Assembly: GCA_017478515.1 (NCBI GenBank) | Contig: JAFVDH010000017.1 | Coordinates: forward strand, 1-64,000 | Direction of reading: 5' to 3' | Source of the DNA: a bacterium | GTDB lineage: Bacteria; Cyanobacteriota; Vampirovibrionia; Gastranaerophilales; Gastranaerophilaceae | DNA length: 64,000 nucleotides | Shown: positions 1 through 9,070 of the stretch, one piece after another | How positions within the stretch are numbered: the first letter of the stretch is position 1 | Layout: each line of letters opens with the position of its first letter | Notes under the pieces: generated by a model | The model's input: the letters and a program-made list of their open reading frames with translations, nothing else | Told to the model about the DNA's origin: nothing | Database searches by the model: none | Made by a program: the position numbers and the translations under genes

Positions 1-141
1 ACAAGCCCGAATTTGTTTGAGTGCGTAAGCACGAGTTATGAGGGCTGTGATTGAAATTAACGAATTAGAAGTGAAATATCAAATATGATATTTTTATTAT
101 TTGTGTAGATATTACCTTATGTAAAATTGTATATAATTACC
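1..141 (-). repeat. Dispersed inverted-repeat element, copy A (cut by window start)
   Basis: This stretch is nearly identical to the right part of the copy at 24453-24668. It contains a GC-richer hairpin core (agccc ... gggct around gtgc-gtaa-gcac, a GNRA-type tetraloop if transcribed) followed by an arm ending in tataattacc. Read on the minus strand it lies 28 bases after the stop codon of the gene at 170-676. The left arm is outside the window. Confidence 0.75.
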
Positions 142-169
142 TATTATAATTTTGCATTTTTAGTTTTTA

Positions 170-676
170 TTAATAATCATCGTCGATGATTGTAAATTTC
201 ATGCTGCTTTGTGAATTGTAGCTGCTATCATATGGAAAAATTGGGCTTGGACATCCAACCGGAGGAGTAAAACCTGTTGGCATGCCTCTAAAGTTGTTAA
301 AGTTAAATAAATTTCTGTTTCTGAGAGTATTATGGTTTGGGCTGTAATATCTTGAATTAGAGTTGCTGCTCAGAGCCCTCTGTAAGGCTCTGTATCGAGA
401 GCTTTCATTTCCTGATTGGATTGCTCCGAATGTTGCCTCTTCCATGCGATTAAGGCGTTGTGAGGGTGTTTCTGTCATGAAATTATGGTTGAGTATCTTT
501 CTTTCTAAACTGTTAAATGCTCTTGGCGAGTAATATTTTCTGTTTGAAGAGAAAGATTGCGGGTAATTTTGATAATAAACAGATTTTGGGGTGTATTGCG
601 TTGTAGAAAATGAGTAATCGCAATAACCCTTGTTTGCAAATAGTAATAAAACTAAGATTAAGAGAACTTTTTTCAT
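170..676 (-). CDS. Secreted protein of unknown function
   Basis: The 168-residue product opens with a clear signal peptide: two lysines, a run of Leu/Ile/Val and a small-residue end near Gly-Tyr-Cys at residues 17-20. The Cys could be a lipobox-like residue, but the context GYC is not a good lipobox. The mature part is rich in Asn, Ser, Tyr and Arg, with no domain I recognise and no transmembrane segment, so it is probably periplasmic or exported. It stands alone, with a copy of the dispersed repeat just after its stop codon. Function unknown. Confidence 0.6.
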   Translation of the reverse strand: MKKVLLILVLLLFANKGYCDYSFSTTQYTPKSVYYQNYPQSFSSNRKYYSPRAFNSLERKILNHNFMTETPSQRLNRMEEATFGAIQSGNESSRYRALQRALSSNSNSRYYSPNHNTLRNRNLFNFNNFRGMPTGFTPPVGCPSPIFPYDSSYNSQSSMKFTIIDDDY

Positions 677-778
677 AATAAATATTTATATGAAAAAGTA
701 TCTTATATTTTAATTGGACAATCAGCGAATATTAAATACTAATTAGAAAATAGACTTAGGATTATTTATTATCCCGGA

Positions 779-1894
779 TTAACCGAATACTGAGAAACTT
801 CTGTCAGCGTTTTCGTCAATTAATGATTTAACTGAATCGTATTCAGTACAGCAAGCTTGGTATTGAGTTTCAGCGTTTTTCATTTTCATATCAAGCATTT
901 TTTCTTTCAATGTAAGTTTTCCTGTTTCTTTTTCATACCAAGATTGAGCATCATCTCTGGCAGCTTGTCTTGCAGAGAAATCTAAAGTTTTTATTTCAGT
1001 GTAAGAAGAACTTGAAGAACCGCTTGATTTAACAACTGTAATTCCTGATGTATCAGTTACTTCTTTACCATCTTTTAATACAGAAATATCTCCTCTTAAT
1101 ATAGCATCAATAAGTTCTTGTGGGTTTGTTTTAATTTTGTCCATTAAATCATCAGAATCACCGCCATTGTTTCCTGAACCTGATACGTTGTCTGAACCGA
1201 TTAAATCAGCTAATTTATCATAATCAAATTCAAATTGGTCGTTTTGATAATCAGCATTTTCACCAATTTTGCTAGGGTCTTTAGCTAAGTATTTCGCAAT
1301 ATCTTTAATACTTACGTATGAACCTTCTGGTATATGATTACCGCCACCGATGTGGAATGTTTTATTAGCCATATATTTAGCATCACGTTGAGGTTTTGAT
1401 GCATCGTTATCATCATATTTTGTACCATCAGCTTTATGTGTTGCCCAGTTAGTTTCACCACATTGACCTAAAATACCTAATGATATTAACAATTGTTCTA
1501 TTTGTTTCATTGTAGTAGGCATGTTGTCAGGAGTTACAACAGAAGATATATCAAATCCGCTGTTGGTGCCGTTTGTTCCGTCAACGTTATTATTATCACC
1601 GTTAGTTCTATTATCTTTTATAGTGTATCCGTTATTTATTAAATTGCTGTAATTGAATGCTAGTGTTGTTGTTTCACCGCCTGTCGTAGTATTTGATTCT
1701 TGTTTACTTGTTACAATCCAATCTCCGTCGATTGCATTTGCAGCTTCCAGTCTTTGGTTATATTCAATGGCAATATTAGACGTCAAAGCAGACATTACAA
1801 TTTTTTCGTTAGAATAACGCATGCATTGTAATTCAAGATCGTGCATTCTTGATGTTAATGTTAACAATCTAGCTTGATTTGCCGCTAATCCCAT
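779..1894 (-). CDS. Unknown protein with helical ends (GLAANQARLL family)
   Basis: I place the start at the ATG at 1894, which follows a purine-rich GGAAAGGAAAC ribosome site and gives the N-terminus MGLAANQARLLTLTSR, rather than 33 bases further upstream. The product has 371 residues. The first 50 and last 60 residues are predicted amphipathic or coiled-coil helices; the middle is Asn/Gly/Asp-rich and low in complexity. I remember similar N- and C-termini (ending near 'ERSF..F') in hypothetical proteins of gut Melainabacteria. The head-and-tail helix layout resembles axial or filament-forming proteins in general, but that is speculation. No catalytic motif is visible. Confidence 0.6.
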   Translation of the reverse strand: MGLAANQARLLTLTSRMHDLELQCMRYSNEKIVMSALTSNIAIEYNQRLEAANAIDGDWIVTSKQESNTTTGGETTTLAFNYSNLINNGYTIKDNRTNGDNNNVDGTNGTNSGFDISSVVTPDNMPTTMKQIEQLLISLGILGQCGETNWATHKADGTKYDDNDASKPQRDAKYMANKTFHIGGGNHIPEGSYVSIKDIAKYLAKDPSKIGENADYQNDQFEFDYDKLADLIGSDNVSGSGNNGGDSDDLMDKIKTNPQELIDAILRGDISVLKDGKEVTDTSGITVVKSSGSSSSSYTEIKTLDFSARQAARDDAQSWYEKETGKLTLKEKMLDMKMKNAETQYQACCTEYDSVKSLIDENADRSFSVFG

Positions 1895-2320
1895 TACTTG
1901 TTTCCTTTCCTTTCTACTTATCGGCATAACATATATAGGACTTTAGGAGCTAAAATAGCCAAAAAGCATGATTTAAAGGCTTTTCCCATGATTTTGTCGC
2001 CGATTTTACTGGGTTTCAGCCCCCAAAATTTTAATTGTAACAAATTGTAAATATTGATTTTTCTGTAACATTTGTTTACAAAGCGTGCTTTTTCATGAAT
2101 TTTTGGAAAAATTTTCAAAATTTTTATTTTTTCAAAAAAATTTTTTTATGGTAAAAAATCATGAAATTTTTATTCAAATTTTTATCAATTTTTGAAAATT
2201 GTTACAAAAGTTTACATGCTTTATTAAGAAATATAAACAAAATAAAACTTCATGAATTTGCCAACACTAAAAAATTTATTTTATAATTATAAAAATTATT
2301 ATTTTGGTAGGGAGAATTTT
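1895..2320. other. AT-rich intergenic region, no gene seen
   Basis: This 426-base gap separates two divergent genes and must hold both promoters. It has long A and T runs around 2105-2200. Short open frames exist on both strands (for example on the minus strand at 1918-2118), but they overlap the ribosome-binding region of the neighbouring gene and have no recognisable product. I see no RNA gene. Confidence 0.5.
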
Positions 2321-3559
2321 ATGGATATAGAAATTATAAAAAAAGTTGACCCTGATGTGGCAGGATTTATTGAAGAAGAATTTAAACGTCAACAGGACAC
2401 TATTGAACTTATCGCAAGTGAAAATATAACGTCAAAAGCTGTTATGGAGGCTTGCGGAAGTGTTTTAACAAATAAATATGCAGAGGGCAAACCTCACAAA
2501 AGATTTTATAACGGATGCGAATTTATCGATAAAATAGAAGAGCTTGCACAACAAAGAGCATGCAAATTGTTTGGTATGGAACATGCAAATGTTCAGCCTC
2601 ACAGTGGTGCTCAGGCAAATATGGCTGTTTTTATGTATGCTCTTAAACATGGTGATACTGTTTTGGGCATGGATTTGTCTAACGGAGGTCATTTATCTCA
2701 TGGTTCGCCTGTTAATTTTTCCGGACTTTATTTTAATATAGTAAGCTACGGAATTAACGAAAACGGTGATATTGATTACGATAATGTTGAAAAACTTGCA
2801 AAAGAGCATAAACCTAGAATGATTATTGCAGGGGCAAGCAATTATTCTAAAATAATTGATTTTAAAAGATTTAAAGAAATTGCTGATGAAGTCGGTGCAT
2901 ATTTAATGGTTGATATAGCACATATTGCAGGTTTAATTGCAGGCGGTGTTCATCCGTCACCTGCACCTTATGCGGATTTTGTTACAACTACAACTCACAA
3001 AACATTAAGAGGCCCAAGAGGCGGTATCATAATGTGCAAAGAAGAACATGCCTTAGGTATTGATAAAGCTGTTTTCCCCGGTATTCAAGGCGGCCCGTTA
3101 GAACACATTATTGCCGGTAAAGCTATTGCTTTGTTAGAAGCATCTAAACCTGAATTTAAACTTTACGCACAACAAATTGTTAAAAATGCTCAAATGCTTG
3201 CTAATACTCTTATGGAAGAAACCATGGATATTGTAGGCGGAGGTACGGAAAATCACTTAATGACATTGGATTTAAGAAGATTAAATAAAACCGGCAAAGA
3301 TATGGCAAATGTCTTAGAAAAAGTCGGCATCACCGCTAACAAAAACACTGTTCCGAATGACCCTCAAAGTCCATTTGTTACAAGCGGTATAAGATTAGGC
3401 ACTCCTGCGGTTACTACAAGAGGATTTATGGAAGACGATATGCGTGAAGTTGCAAAAATTATTGCATCTGCAATATATTCGTCGGATAATGAAATCGGAT
3501 TAAAGAATTTAAAAGAACGTTCTTTAAAATTACTTGCTAAATATCCGTTGTATAAATAA
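2321..3559 (+). CDS. glyA: Serine hydroxymethyltransferase
   Basis: The enzyme is PLP-dependent and interconverts serine and glycine, loading a one-carbon unit on tetrahydrofolate in the cytoplasm. The open frame extends to 2252, but the ATG at 2321 is preceded by GGGAG at good distance and gives 412 residues, the normal family length. Visible motifs are the N-terminal 'IELIASEN' segment, '[11 protein letters not shown]', the PLP-lysine motif [14 protein letters not shown] with the lysine near residue 227, and a C-terminal '[13 protein letters not shown]'. A sugar-phosphate transferase follows 14 bases later and is probably co-transcribed. Its one-carbon product also serves MetH encoded at 11815-14481. 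Confidence 0.97.
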   Translation: MDIEIIKKVDPDVAGFIEEEFKRQQDTIELIASENITSKAVMEACGSVLTNKYAEGKPHKRFYNGCEFIDKIEELAQQRACKLFGMEHANVQPHSGAQANMAVFMYALKHGDTVLGMDLSNGGHLSHGSPVNFSGLYFNIVSYGINENGDIDYDNVEKLAKEHKPRMIIAGASNYSKIIDFKRFKEIADEVGAYLMVDIAHIAGLIAGGVHPSPAPYADFVTTTTHKTLRGPRGGIIMCKEEHALGIDKAVFPGIQGGPLEHIIAGKAIALLEASKPEFKLYAQQIVKNAQMLANTLMEETMDIVGGGTENHLMTLDLRRLNKTGKDMANVLEKVGITANKNTVPNDPQSPFVTSGIRLGTPAVTTRGFMEDDMREVAKIIASAIYSSDNEIGLKNLKERSLKLLAKYPLYK

Positions 3560-3562
3560 AAA

Positions 3563-3576
3563 GGAGAAATACCATT
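3563..3576 (+). promoter_or_regulatory. Ribosome binding site with ATT start codon
   Basis: GGAG at 3563-3566 is followed after 7 bases by ATT. The reading frame beyond it is open and reads directly into the conserved N-terminus of the WecA/TagO family. No canonical start codon is available in frame between the site and the conserved motif; ATA at 3580 is the only close alternative. Confidence 0.6.
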
Positions 3577-4623
3577 TTAATAAAAAATATTTCACAAACA
3601 CAAATAATTGGTGCAGTTATTTCATATATACTTGGAGTATTTATAGTTCCCTCGGTAATAGCGTTTTCTAAAAAAGAGGGGCTGGTAGATGTTCCTAACG
3701 AAAGAAAAATTCACAAAATTCCTATCTCAAGATTGGGCGGGGTAGCTATTTGGTCCAGTACCATGCTTACGTTTTTGTTATTGGTTTTATTGAGCTATTA
3801 TCCTTACGGAAGTTTGTTATCGGGAATTCTTCTCGGCGGTTCGTTAATGTTCCTTTTGGGATTGATTGATGATATTTACAACCTTAATGCTAAGTTTAAA
3901 CTCTTTATTCAAATAGCAATAGCTACGCTTGTGTATCTTCTCGGTGTAAAAATTGATATAATTTTTAATCCGTTCGGCGGTGTATTTGAATTGGGACTTT
4001 TGTCTTATCCGATTACGATATTATGGATTGTCGGAATAAGTAATGCAATAAACTTTATTGATGGTGTTGACGGTTTGGCGGGTTCTGTTATTTCCGTTAA
4101 TTCAATAACTTTAGGGATTATTGCGGTTTCAATGATTCCTGCAAATCCCATAAGTGCTTTAATTGCTTTTATTTTAGCCGGTTCTACTCTTGCATTTTTA
4201 ACTTACAATTATAATCCTGCAAAAATATTTATGGGTGATGGCGGTGCTTTATTTTCGGGATTTTTACTTGCAACTTTATCAATTGCAGGTGTTATGAAAA
4301 CCGCTACTCTTGCAATTTTATTACCTTTTGTTATTTTGGTTGTGCCGATTATGGATATAACTTTTTCAAGCTTAAGAAGAATTATGAAAGGTAAATCTCC
4401 GTTTGTTGCAGATGCGGAACATATCCATCACAAACTTTTGAAAGCAGGTTTTTCTCAAAAAAATACTGTTGCAATTTTAACCTCTGTTGCAATTGTCGGC
4501 GGGGCTATTGCATCATATTCGGTTGGGTCAATAAAACACTACTTAATATATATATTTGCTTTAGTTCTTATAATGTTTGCATTAAGTTTAGTCAATATAT
4601 ACAATAATAAGAAAAATAATTAA
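3574..4623 (+). CDS. WecA/TagO-type undecaprenyl-phosphate sugar-1-phosphate transferase, probable ATT start
   Basis: This polytopic membrane enzyme transfers a (usually N-acetyl)hexosamine 1-phosphate from UDP-sugar to undecaprenyl phosphate, the first step of a cell-surface polymer. Family motifs are visible: 'DVPNERKIHKIPISRLGG', 'GLIDDIYNL', 'NAINFIDGVDGLA', 'MGDGGALFSGF' and a cytoplasmic 'HIHHKLLKAGFS' loop, plus about ten hydrophobic segments. No ATG, GTG or TTG occurs in frame before the conserved DVPNERK motif; the first TTG at 3733 would cut into it. A GGAG at 3563-3566 sits 7 bases before ATT at 3574, giving 349 residues. It probably feeds the glycerophosphate polymer genes at 14.6-20 kb, which is inference. 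Confidence 0.9.
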   Translation: MLIKNISQTQIIGAVISYILGVFIVPSVIAFSKKEGLVDVPNERKIHKIPISRLGGVAIWSSTMLTFLLLVLLSYYPYGSLLSGILLGGSLMFLLGLIDDIYNLNAKFKLFIQIAIATLVYLLGVKIDIIFNPFGGVFELGLLSYPITILWIVGISNAINFIDGVDGLAGSVISVNSITLGIIAVSMIPANPISALIAFILAGSTLAFLTYNYNPAKIFMGDGGALFSGFLLATLSIAGVMKTATLAILLPFVILVVPIMDITFSSLRRIMKGKSPFVADAEHIHHKLLKAGFSQKNTVAILTSVAIVGGAIASYSVGSIKHYLIYIFALVLIMFALSLVNIYNNKKNN

Positions 4624-4705
4624 GGTAATTATATACAAGCTTACACAAATAATAAAAATATCATATCTTTATGTAGCTTCGTAAATTCGTTTATTGAAAC
4701 AATTA
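4624..4705 (+). repeat. Dispersed inverted-repeat element, copy B (single arm)
   Basis: The arm begins with ggtaattatataca in the base directly after the stop codon of the plus-strand gene ending at 4623. It continues with the shared block 'acacaaataataaaaata' and the 'cttcgtaaattcgttt' part also seen in the left arm at 24453. The GC-rich core and the opposite arm are absent. It fills the gap between two convergent genes. Confidence 0.7.
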
Positions 4706-4707
4706 AA

Positions 4708-5010
4708 TTAGCCTGAATATTGTAAAAAGTTCACTATTTCCAGTGCAATTTCTTTTTGAAAATCCAACGGTGCAGAACGAAGATATTCAAAGGCTTCGGC
4801 AATTCTTTTATCTTTATCATACCAGCGTCTCAAAATGTATGTAAAAGCTTCCGCCAATACATTTTCTTCATTTTTTATCCCGAATGCTTTAGATTTCGTA
4901 ATTATATAATCCGCACATTTTAACTGAACATCTTCCGCAGCATTTCTGATTAAATTTACTGCCAGACTGACAGTTGGGTCAATATCATACCAACGCTTTT
5001 GCTGTTCCAT
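4708..5010 (-). CDS. Unknown small protein, RWYD-repeat paralogue 1
   Basis: The 100-residue soluble protein is paralogous to the product of the next gene (5082-5381); both share 'KRWYD.D.TVS', 'RRWYDK.K' and 'FEYLR....D.QK.IA'. Each protein seems to be built from two similar units, each starting with (K/R)RWYD and followed by a predicted helix pair, so it may be all-helical. No signal peptide or membrane segment is visible. The two genes are in tandem, 71 bases apart, pointing to a local duplication followed by strong divergence. I do not recognise the family. Confidence 0.65.
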   Translation of the reverse strand: MEQQKRWYDIDPTVSLAVNLIRNAAEDVQLKCADYIITKSKAFGIKNEENVLAEAFTYILRRWYDKDKRIAEAFEYLRSAPLDFQKEIALEIVNFLQYSG

Positions 5011-5081
5011 AAAAATCCTTTGAATATTGTTAATTATATTTTATTTCAAATTTGAATAAAATTCTACTGTTTTTATCAAAA

Positions 5082-5381
5082 TTATAAATCTTGCAGTTTC
5101 TCAATAATTGTATAAGCAATACCTTTTTGTACATCAAATGATGATTGTCTTAGGTATTCAAAAGATTCCTGAACTACTTTATTTTTATCATACCAGCGTC
5201 TGAAAAAGCTTTTTACTGTTTCTTCCAATTCGTTATCTGTTATTTTAACCCCGTATTCTTTTGCTTTTTCTATTATAATTTTCGCACATTCAACTTGGAG
5301 TTTGTCATCGCACTGTTCCATCAGGCTTACCATATAACTTACTGTTTCGTCTCTGTCATACCAGCGTTTTGGTCTGTCCAT
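5082..5381 (-). CDS. Unknown small protein, RWYD-repeat paralogue 2
   Basis: The 99-residue product has the same plan as its downstream neighbour: N-terminal PKRWYDRDETVS, a central RRWYDKNKVVQ at about residues 61-71 and a C-terminal 'FDVQKGIAYTIIEKL'. Conserved Trp, Tyr and Asp in both units suggest a structural repeat and not an active site, but this is inference. Charged residues dominate and there is no export signal. Function unknown. Confidence 0.65.
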   Translation of the reverse strand: MDRPKRWYDRDETVSYMVSLMEQCDDKLQVECAKIIIEKAKEYGVKITDNELEETVKSFFRRWYDKNKVVQESFEYLRQSSFDVQKGIAYTIIEKLQDL

Positions 5382-5471
5382 TCTGCACCTTTTATTTTTT
5401 AATTACTTTTATTATTCTACGATATTTTTTAAGTTGAATTTATCGTTTATATATATGAAAATTTAACGAAA

Positions 5472-5750
5472 TTACAATTTTTGAAAAGTAAGATTATTGA
5501 TTAGGAGGTTATATTTTTCTTGCTCTAAATTTTTAAAAAGCAGCGTTTTTTCTCTGCCTGTTTCGCCTTTTAGGATTTCAATATTAGATTTTGGTATTTT
5601 GAAACTCTTTGATAAAAATTCCACAAGACATTTATTGGCCTTGCCATCAATTGGCTGAGCCGTAAGTTTTATTTTTATATCTGTATCCGTTTTAACAATT
5701 TCGCTTTTTGATGCGTTTGGAGAGATTTTTAGTTTAAGCTTAAGTTCCAA
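5472..5750 (-). CDS. DUF167 / YggU family protein
   Basis: The 92-residue protein matches the small DUF167 (YggU) family: 'LKISPNASKSEIV', 'IKLTAQPIDGKANKCLVEFLSKSFKIPKSNIEILKG' and 'GREKTL' are the typical conserved stretches. The family is widespread and has a known fold but no firm function; it often sits near YggT-like or division genes, which is not the case here. It is divergent from the RelA/SpoT gene, with only 54 bases between the two starts, so their promoters are close or overlapping. Confidence 0.88.
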   Translation of the reverse strand: MELKLKLKISPNASKSEIVKTDTDIKIKLTAQPIDGKANKCLVEFLSKSFKIPKSNIEILKGETGREKTLLFKNLEQEKYNLLINNLTFQKL

Positions 5751-5804
5751 TTTCTTACTAAACCCCTTGTAAAAATTGAGTAATACGAGTAAAATAATTA
5801 TACC

Positions 5805-8033
5805 ATGACAGATGAAGATTTATTTGTACCGATAAAACATTCTTTGATAGAACAAAATCGTTCGGTAGAAGATATTGAAAAAATAGAAAAAGCTTATGAA
5901 TTTGCAAAAACTGTTCATAGCGGTCAATTCAGGGTGTCAGGCGAGCCGTATATTATTCATCCTGTAGAAGTTTTAAAAATACTTGTAGGATTAAAAGCTG
6001 ATACATCAACGCTTATAGCGGCGTTATTGCATGATGTGATAGAAGATACCGATACTACGCCTGAACAAGTTCAGGAAATGTTTGGTGAAGACGTTTTGGG
6101 TCTGGTTCAGGGTGTTACAAAATTAAGTAAATATCAGTTCAAATCAAAGGAAGAAAGACAGGCTGAAAACTTCCGCCGAATGTTTATTGCAATGGCAAAG
6201 GATATACGTGTTATATTTCTGAAACTTGCCGACCGTCTGCATAATATGAGAACACTTAATTTCATGGCAACCCAAAAGCAAAAACGCATAGCACAAGAAA
6301 CGCTTGACATCTTTGCTCCGCTCGCAAACCGTTTGGGGATTGGTAAAATTAAGGCTGAACTTGAAGATTTGTCTTTAAGATATCTTGAACCTGATAAGTA
6401 TTACGAAATTGTTCAGCTTGTTTCTCAAAAAAGGGCGGAAAGAGAAGATACAGTAAATCTTTTGATAGAGAAAATTTCTGCTGATGTTGAAAAAAGCGGA
6501 ATAAAAGCTCAAATTACAGGCAGAGCAAAGCATTATTACAGTATTTACAGTAAAATGAAACGCTTAAATATCGCATTTCATGATATGTATGACATAACGG
6601 CCGTTCGTGTAATAGTAGATACGGAAAAAGAATGCTATGAGGTTTTAGGTCTAATCCATTCCCAATTTAAACCTATTCCCGGAAGATTTAAGGATTACAT
6701 AGCCATGCCGAAAGGCAACTTATACCAATCTTTGCACACATCGGTTATAGGCCCTCGCTCAAAACCTCTTGAGGTTCAAATAAGAACATGGAAGATGCAT
6801 GAAATAGCGGAATATGGGGTTGCTGCACACTGGAGATACAAAGAAAAAGGTTCTCAAAAAGCTGATAATGCTTCAGATATGCAGTTCTCATGGATGAGAA
6901 AAATGGTGGAATATGATAAAAATTCCAGAGATGCAGAAGATTATGTTAATCAAGTAAAATTTGACATTTTTTCAGACCAGGTATTTGTGTTTACTCCAAA
7001 CGGAGATGTATTTGATTTGCCTGTAAAAGCTACTCCTGTTGATTTTGCGTATCGTATTCACTCGGATGTCGGACATAGAACAATCGGTGCGTTAGTAAAC
7101 GGAAGAATAGCTCAGCTTGATACTAAGCTTAAAAACGGTGATATTTGTGAAATTTTAACATCAAAACAGGCTGCTCCTCGTCTTGATTGGCTGAATTTTG
7201 TTGTTACAAAAGCCGCATCTTCTAAAATAAGACAGTGGTTTAAGAAAAATAAACGTGAAGACCATGTCGAAATGGGTAAAAATATTCTTGAACACGAGCT
7301 TACAAAAGCATCGTTTGATGAATTGTTAAAAAACGGTGAATTTGAAAAAGTTGCAAATACAATGAATTATCAGTCATCTGATGATTTATTTGCCGCATTA
7401 GGTTATGGCGAAACAACTGTTAATAAGATTTTGAATAAAATCCCAAAACCTAAAAAAGAGGATGAAGATGAAAATAATTTGATTTCAAAAACGGCCTCTG
7501 CAAAACCTAAAAAGTCACGAACTAAGGATGTTTTGGGTTTAGAGGGAATGTTATATTCATTTGCAAGATGCTGTTCTCCTATTCCGGGAGAACCTATTGT
7601 TGGTGTTGTTACTCGTTCTAAGGGTGTTTCTATTCACAGGCTTGATTGTAAAACTCTTGAAAACGTAGAACCTGAAAGACTTTTGGATATTCAATGGGCA
7701 GGAAATAACCTGCACAAAACTTACAGCACTACAATCAGAGTTGAAACTAACGATAAATTGGGTATGTTAAAGGATATTATTTCTGCGGTTTCCGACAACA
7801 ATACTAATATTAATTACGCCAATGTTAAATCGAAACAAAATAATGTCGGCATTATTGAACTTGGAATTGAACTTGATAATATAAATACGCTAAGAAAAGT
7901 TATTGCCTGCATTCAATCACTGCCTGATGTTTATTCGGTAAAAAGGGTTCAAACAAGTTTTTCTCACGCTCCAGAGCAGTTTGCAAAGAAAAACGTTAAA
8001 AAGAAACCTCCAAAAAATAAAAAGCATCAGTAG
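5805..8033 (+). CDS. RelA/SpoT-family (p)ppGpp synthetase/hydrolase
   Basis: This 742-residue cytoplasmic enzyme controls the stringent-response alarmone (p)ppGpp. In order it shows an HD hydrolase domain (H52, 'LLHDVIEDT' with H76-D77, 'LKLADRLHNMRTL' near 139-150), a nucleotidyltransferase synthetase domain ('YSIYSKMKR', 'YDITAVRVIV', 'GRFKDYIAMPKGNLYQSLHT'), a TGS domain ('VFVFTPNGDVFDLP'), a conserved cysteine segment ('FARCCSPIPGE') and a C-terminal ACT domain. Both catalytic domains look intact, so it is likely bifunctional, like Rel or SpoT. A lysine-rich tail ends the protein. A hairpin terminator follows at 8059-8082. Confidence 0.96.
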   Translation: MTDEDLFVPIKHSLIEQNRSVEDIEKIEKAYEFAKTVHSGQFRVSGEPYIIHPVEVLKILVGLKADTSTLIAALLHDVIEDTDTTPEQVQEMFGEDVLGLVQGVTKLSKYQFKSKEERQAENFRRMFIAMAKDIRVIFLKLADRLHNMRTLNFMATQKQKRIAQETLDIFAPLANRLGIGKIKAELEDLSLRYLEPDKYYEIVQLVSQKRAEREDTVNLLIEKISADVEKSGIKAQITGRAKHYYSIYSKMKRLNIAFHDMYDITAVRVIVDTEKECYEVLGLIHSQFKPIPGRFKDYIAMPKGNLYQSLHTSVIGPRSKPLEVQIRTWKMHEIAEYGVAAHWRYKEKGSQKADNASDMQFSWMRKMVEYDKNSRDAEDYVNQVKFDIFSDQVFVFTPNGDVFDLPVKATPVDFAYRIHSDVGHRTIGALVNGRIAQLDTKLKNGDICEILTSKQAAPRLDWLNFVVTKAASSKIRQWFKKNKREDHVEMGKNILEHELTKASFDELLKNGEFEKVANTMNYQSSDDLFAALGYGETTVNKILNKIPKPKKEDEDENNLISKTASAKPKKSRTKDVLGLEGMLYSFARCCSPIPGEPIVGVVTRSKGVSIHRLDCKTLENVEPERLLDIQWAGNNLHKTYSTTIRVETNDKLGMLKDIISAVSDNNTNINYANVKSKQNNVGIIELGIELDNINTLRKVIACIQSLPDVYSVKRVQTSFSHAPEQFAKKNVKKKPPKNKKHQ

Positions 8034-8058
8034 TTTTATTACAGAATTTTGTACCGCT

Positions 8059-8082
8059 AAAACCACTATTTTTAGTGGTTTG
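8059..8082. terminator. Intrinsic hairpin between convergent genes
   Basis: The 8-bp stem aaccacta / tagtggtt with a four-T loop lies between the RelA/SpoT stop codon and the 3' end of the convergent formyltransferase gene. The tract after it is only weakly T-rich on either strand, so efficiency is uncertain. Confidence 0.55.
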
Positions 8083-8101
8083 AAGTGTGTTGCGGCAAAT
8101 C

Positions 8102-9070
8102 TTAATTATTCTCTGCTTGTACGAAAAACTTTATATAAAATCTTGTAAAAAAGCGTTTTAGTTTGCCGTACAGCCTTACGTGGACAAATTGTATAATCTT
8201 TCTGTCGCCTGTAAGAATTTGTAATTCTCTTGTTTTTGAATTTTTGTAGACAATTGTCCCTGGGTTCAGGTTTTTGTATTTATCATTTTCGGGCGTTAGA
8301 ATTCTTATTTTGTAAGCATCGGGTGAAAAAAATTGGTTTTTATATTCAAAAAAACATCTATACCACGGGTGTAGTGCTCTGATATGTGCCGAAATTTCTT
8401 CTGCTGACTTGTCAAAATCCAGCATTACGTCTTCGGATTTGATATGAGGATAGTATGTTGCCTTGTCTTCGTTTTGAACAAGCGGAATTATAAAGTCGTC
8501 GTCCAAGTTTAAAAGAAGTTCTCCTACTGCTTCACGAATTTTTCTTATAATTCTTTCTTTTAATTCTTTTGACGTATCATATTTTTGAACTTCTACTTCT
8601 CTTTGCAAAAGAATTGCTCCTGAGTCGTAATTTTCATCCATTAAATGAAACGTTATTCCCGTTTTTAATTCTTGATTACGAATAACTTCTAAATACGGAT
8701 TAGGCCCTCTGTATTTTGGCAGCAGGGATGGATGAGTATTAATAAAAGCTATTTTAGGAAGATTTATAATTTCTTTTTTTAATTTCTCGCTCCATGTACC
8801 GACAAGAATTACATCAGGATTAAGTCTTAAAATTTCTTTTTTGAATTCTTCGCTGTTTACGCTCTTAACTTTTATATCATTGATGTTATAGCTTTTTATA
8901 TAGCTGTAGTCTACTGATGGAGCGACAAAATCTCTGATTTTATTTCTTAAAGAATTATATTTAACTGTTTCGTATCTCAAAACCCCTACAATTTTACACT
9001 TTGCATCCAAAGCTCCGGCTATCAAATTTGCAAGCATTTCTCCATAACCGATTATTACAACTTTAAGCAT
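8102..9070 (-). CDS. Formyltransferase family protein (methionyl-tRNA formyltransferase-like)
   Basis: I start the gene at the ATG at 9070, preceded by GGAGAG inside the end of ribF, with an 8-base overlap; the frame extends 36 bases further upstream without good reason. The 322-residue product has the formyltransferase catalytic triad: Asn and His in 'FINTHPSLLPKYRGP' and an Asp in 'MDENYDSGAILL', at the same His-to-Asp spacing of 36 as in GART. A Rossmann-like N-terminus 'VVIIGYGEML' replaces the usual Fmt 'FMGTPDFA' motif, so it may act on tRNA-Met or on a sugar or amino-acid amine instead. Translation is probably coupled to ribF. Confidence 0.8.
   Translation of the reverse strand: MLKVVIIGYGEMLANLIAGALDAKCKIVGVLRYETVKYNSLRNKIRDFVAPSVDYSYIKSYNINDIKVKSVNSEEFKKEILRLNPDVILVGTWSEKLKKEIINLPKIAFINTHPSLLPKYRGPNPYLEVIRNQELKTGITFHLMDENYDSGAILLQREVEVQKYDTSKELKERIIRKIREAVGELLLNLDDDFIIPLVQNEDKATYYPHIKSEDVMLDFDKSAEEISAHIRALHPWYRCFFEYKNQFFSPDAYKIRILTPENDKYKNLNPGTIVYKNSKTRELQILTGDRKIIQFVHVRLYGKLKRFFTRFYIKFFVQAENN

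Noticed and set aside
1918-2118. 66-residue open frame on the minus strand upstream of the GLAANQARLL gene
   Set aside because: It overlaps the neighbouring gene's start region, has no ribosome site or family match, and its codon use looks like translated AT-rich spacer.
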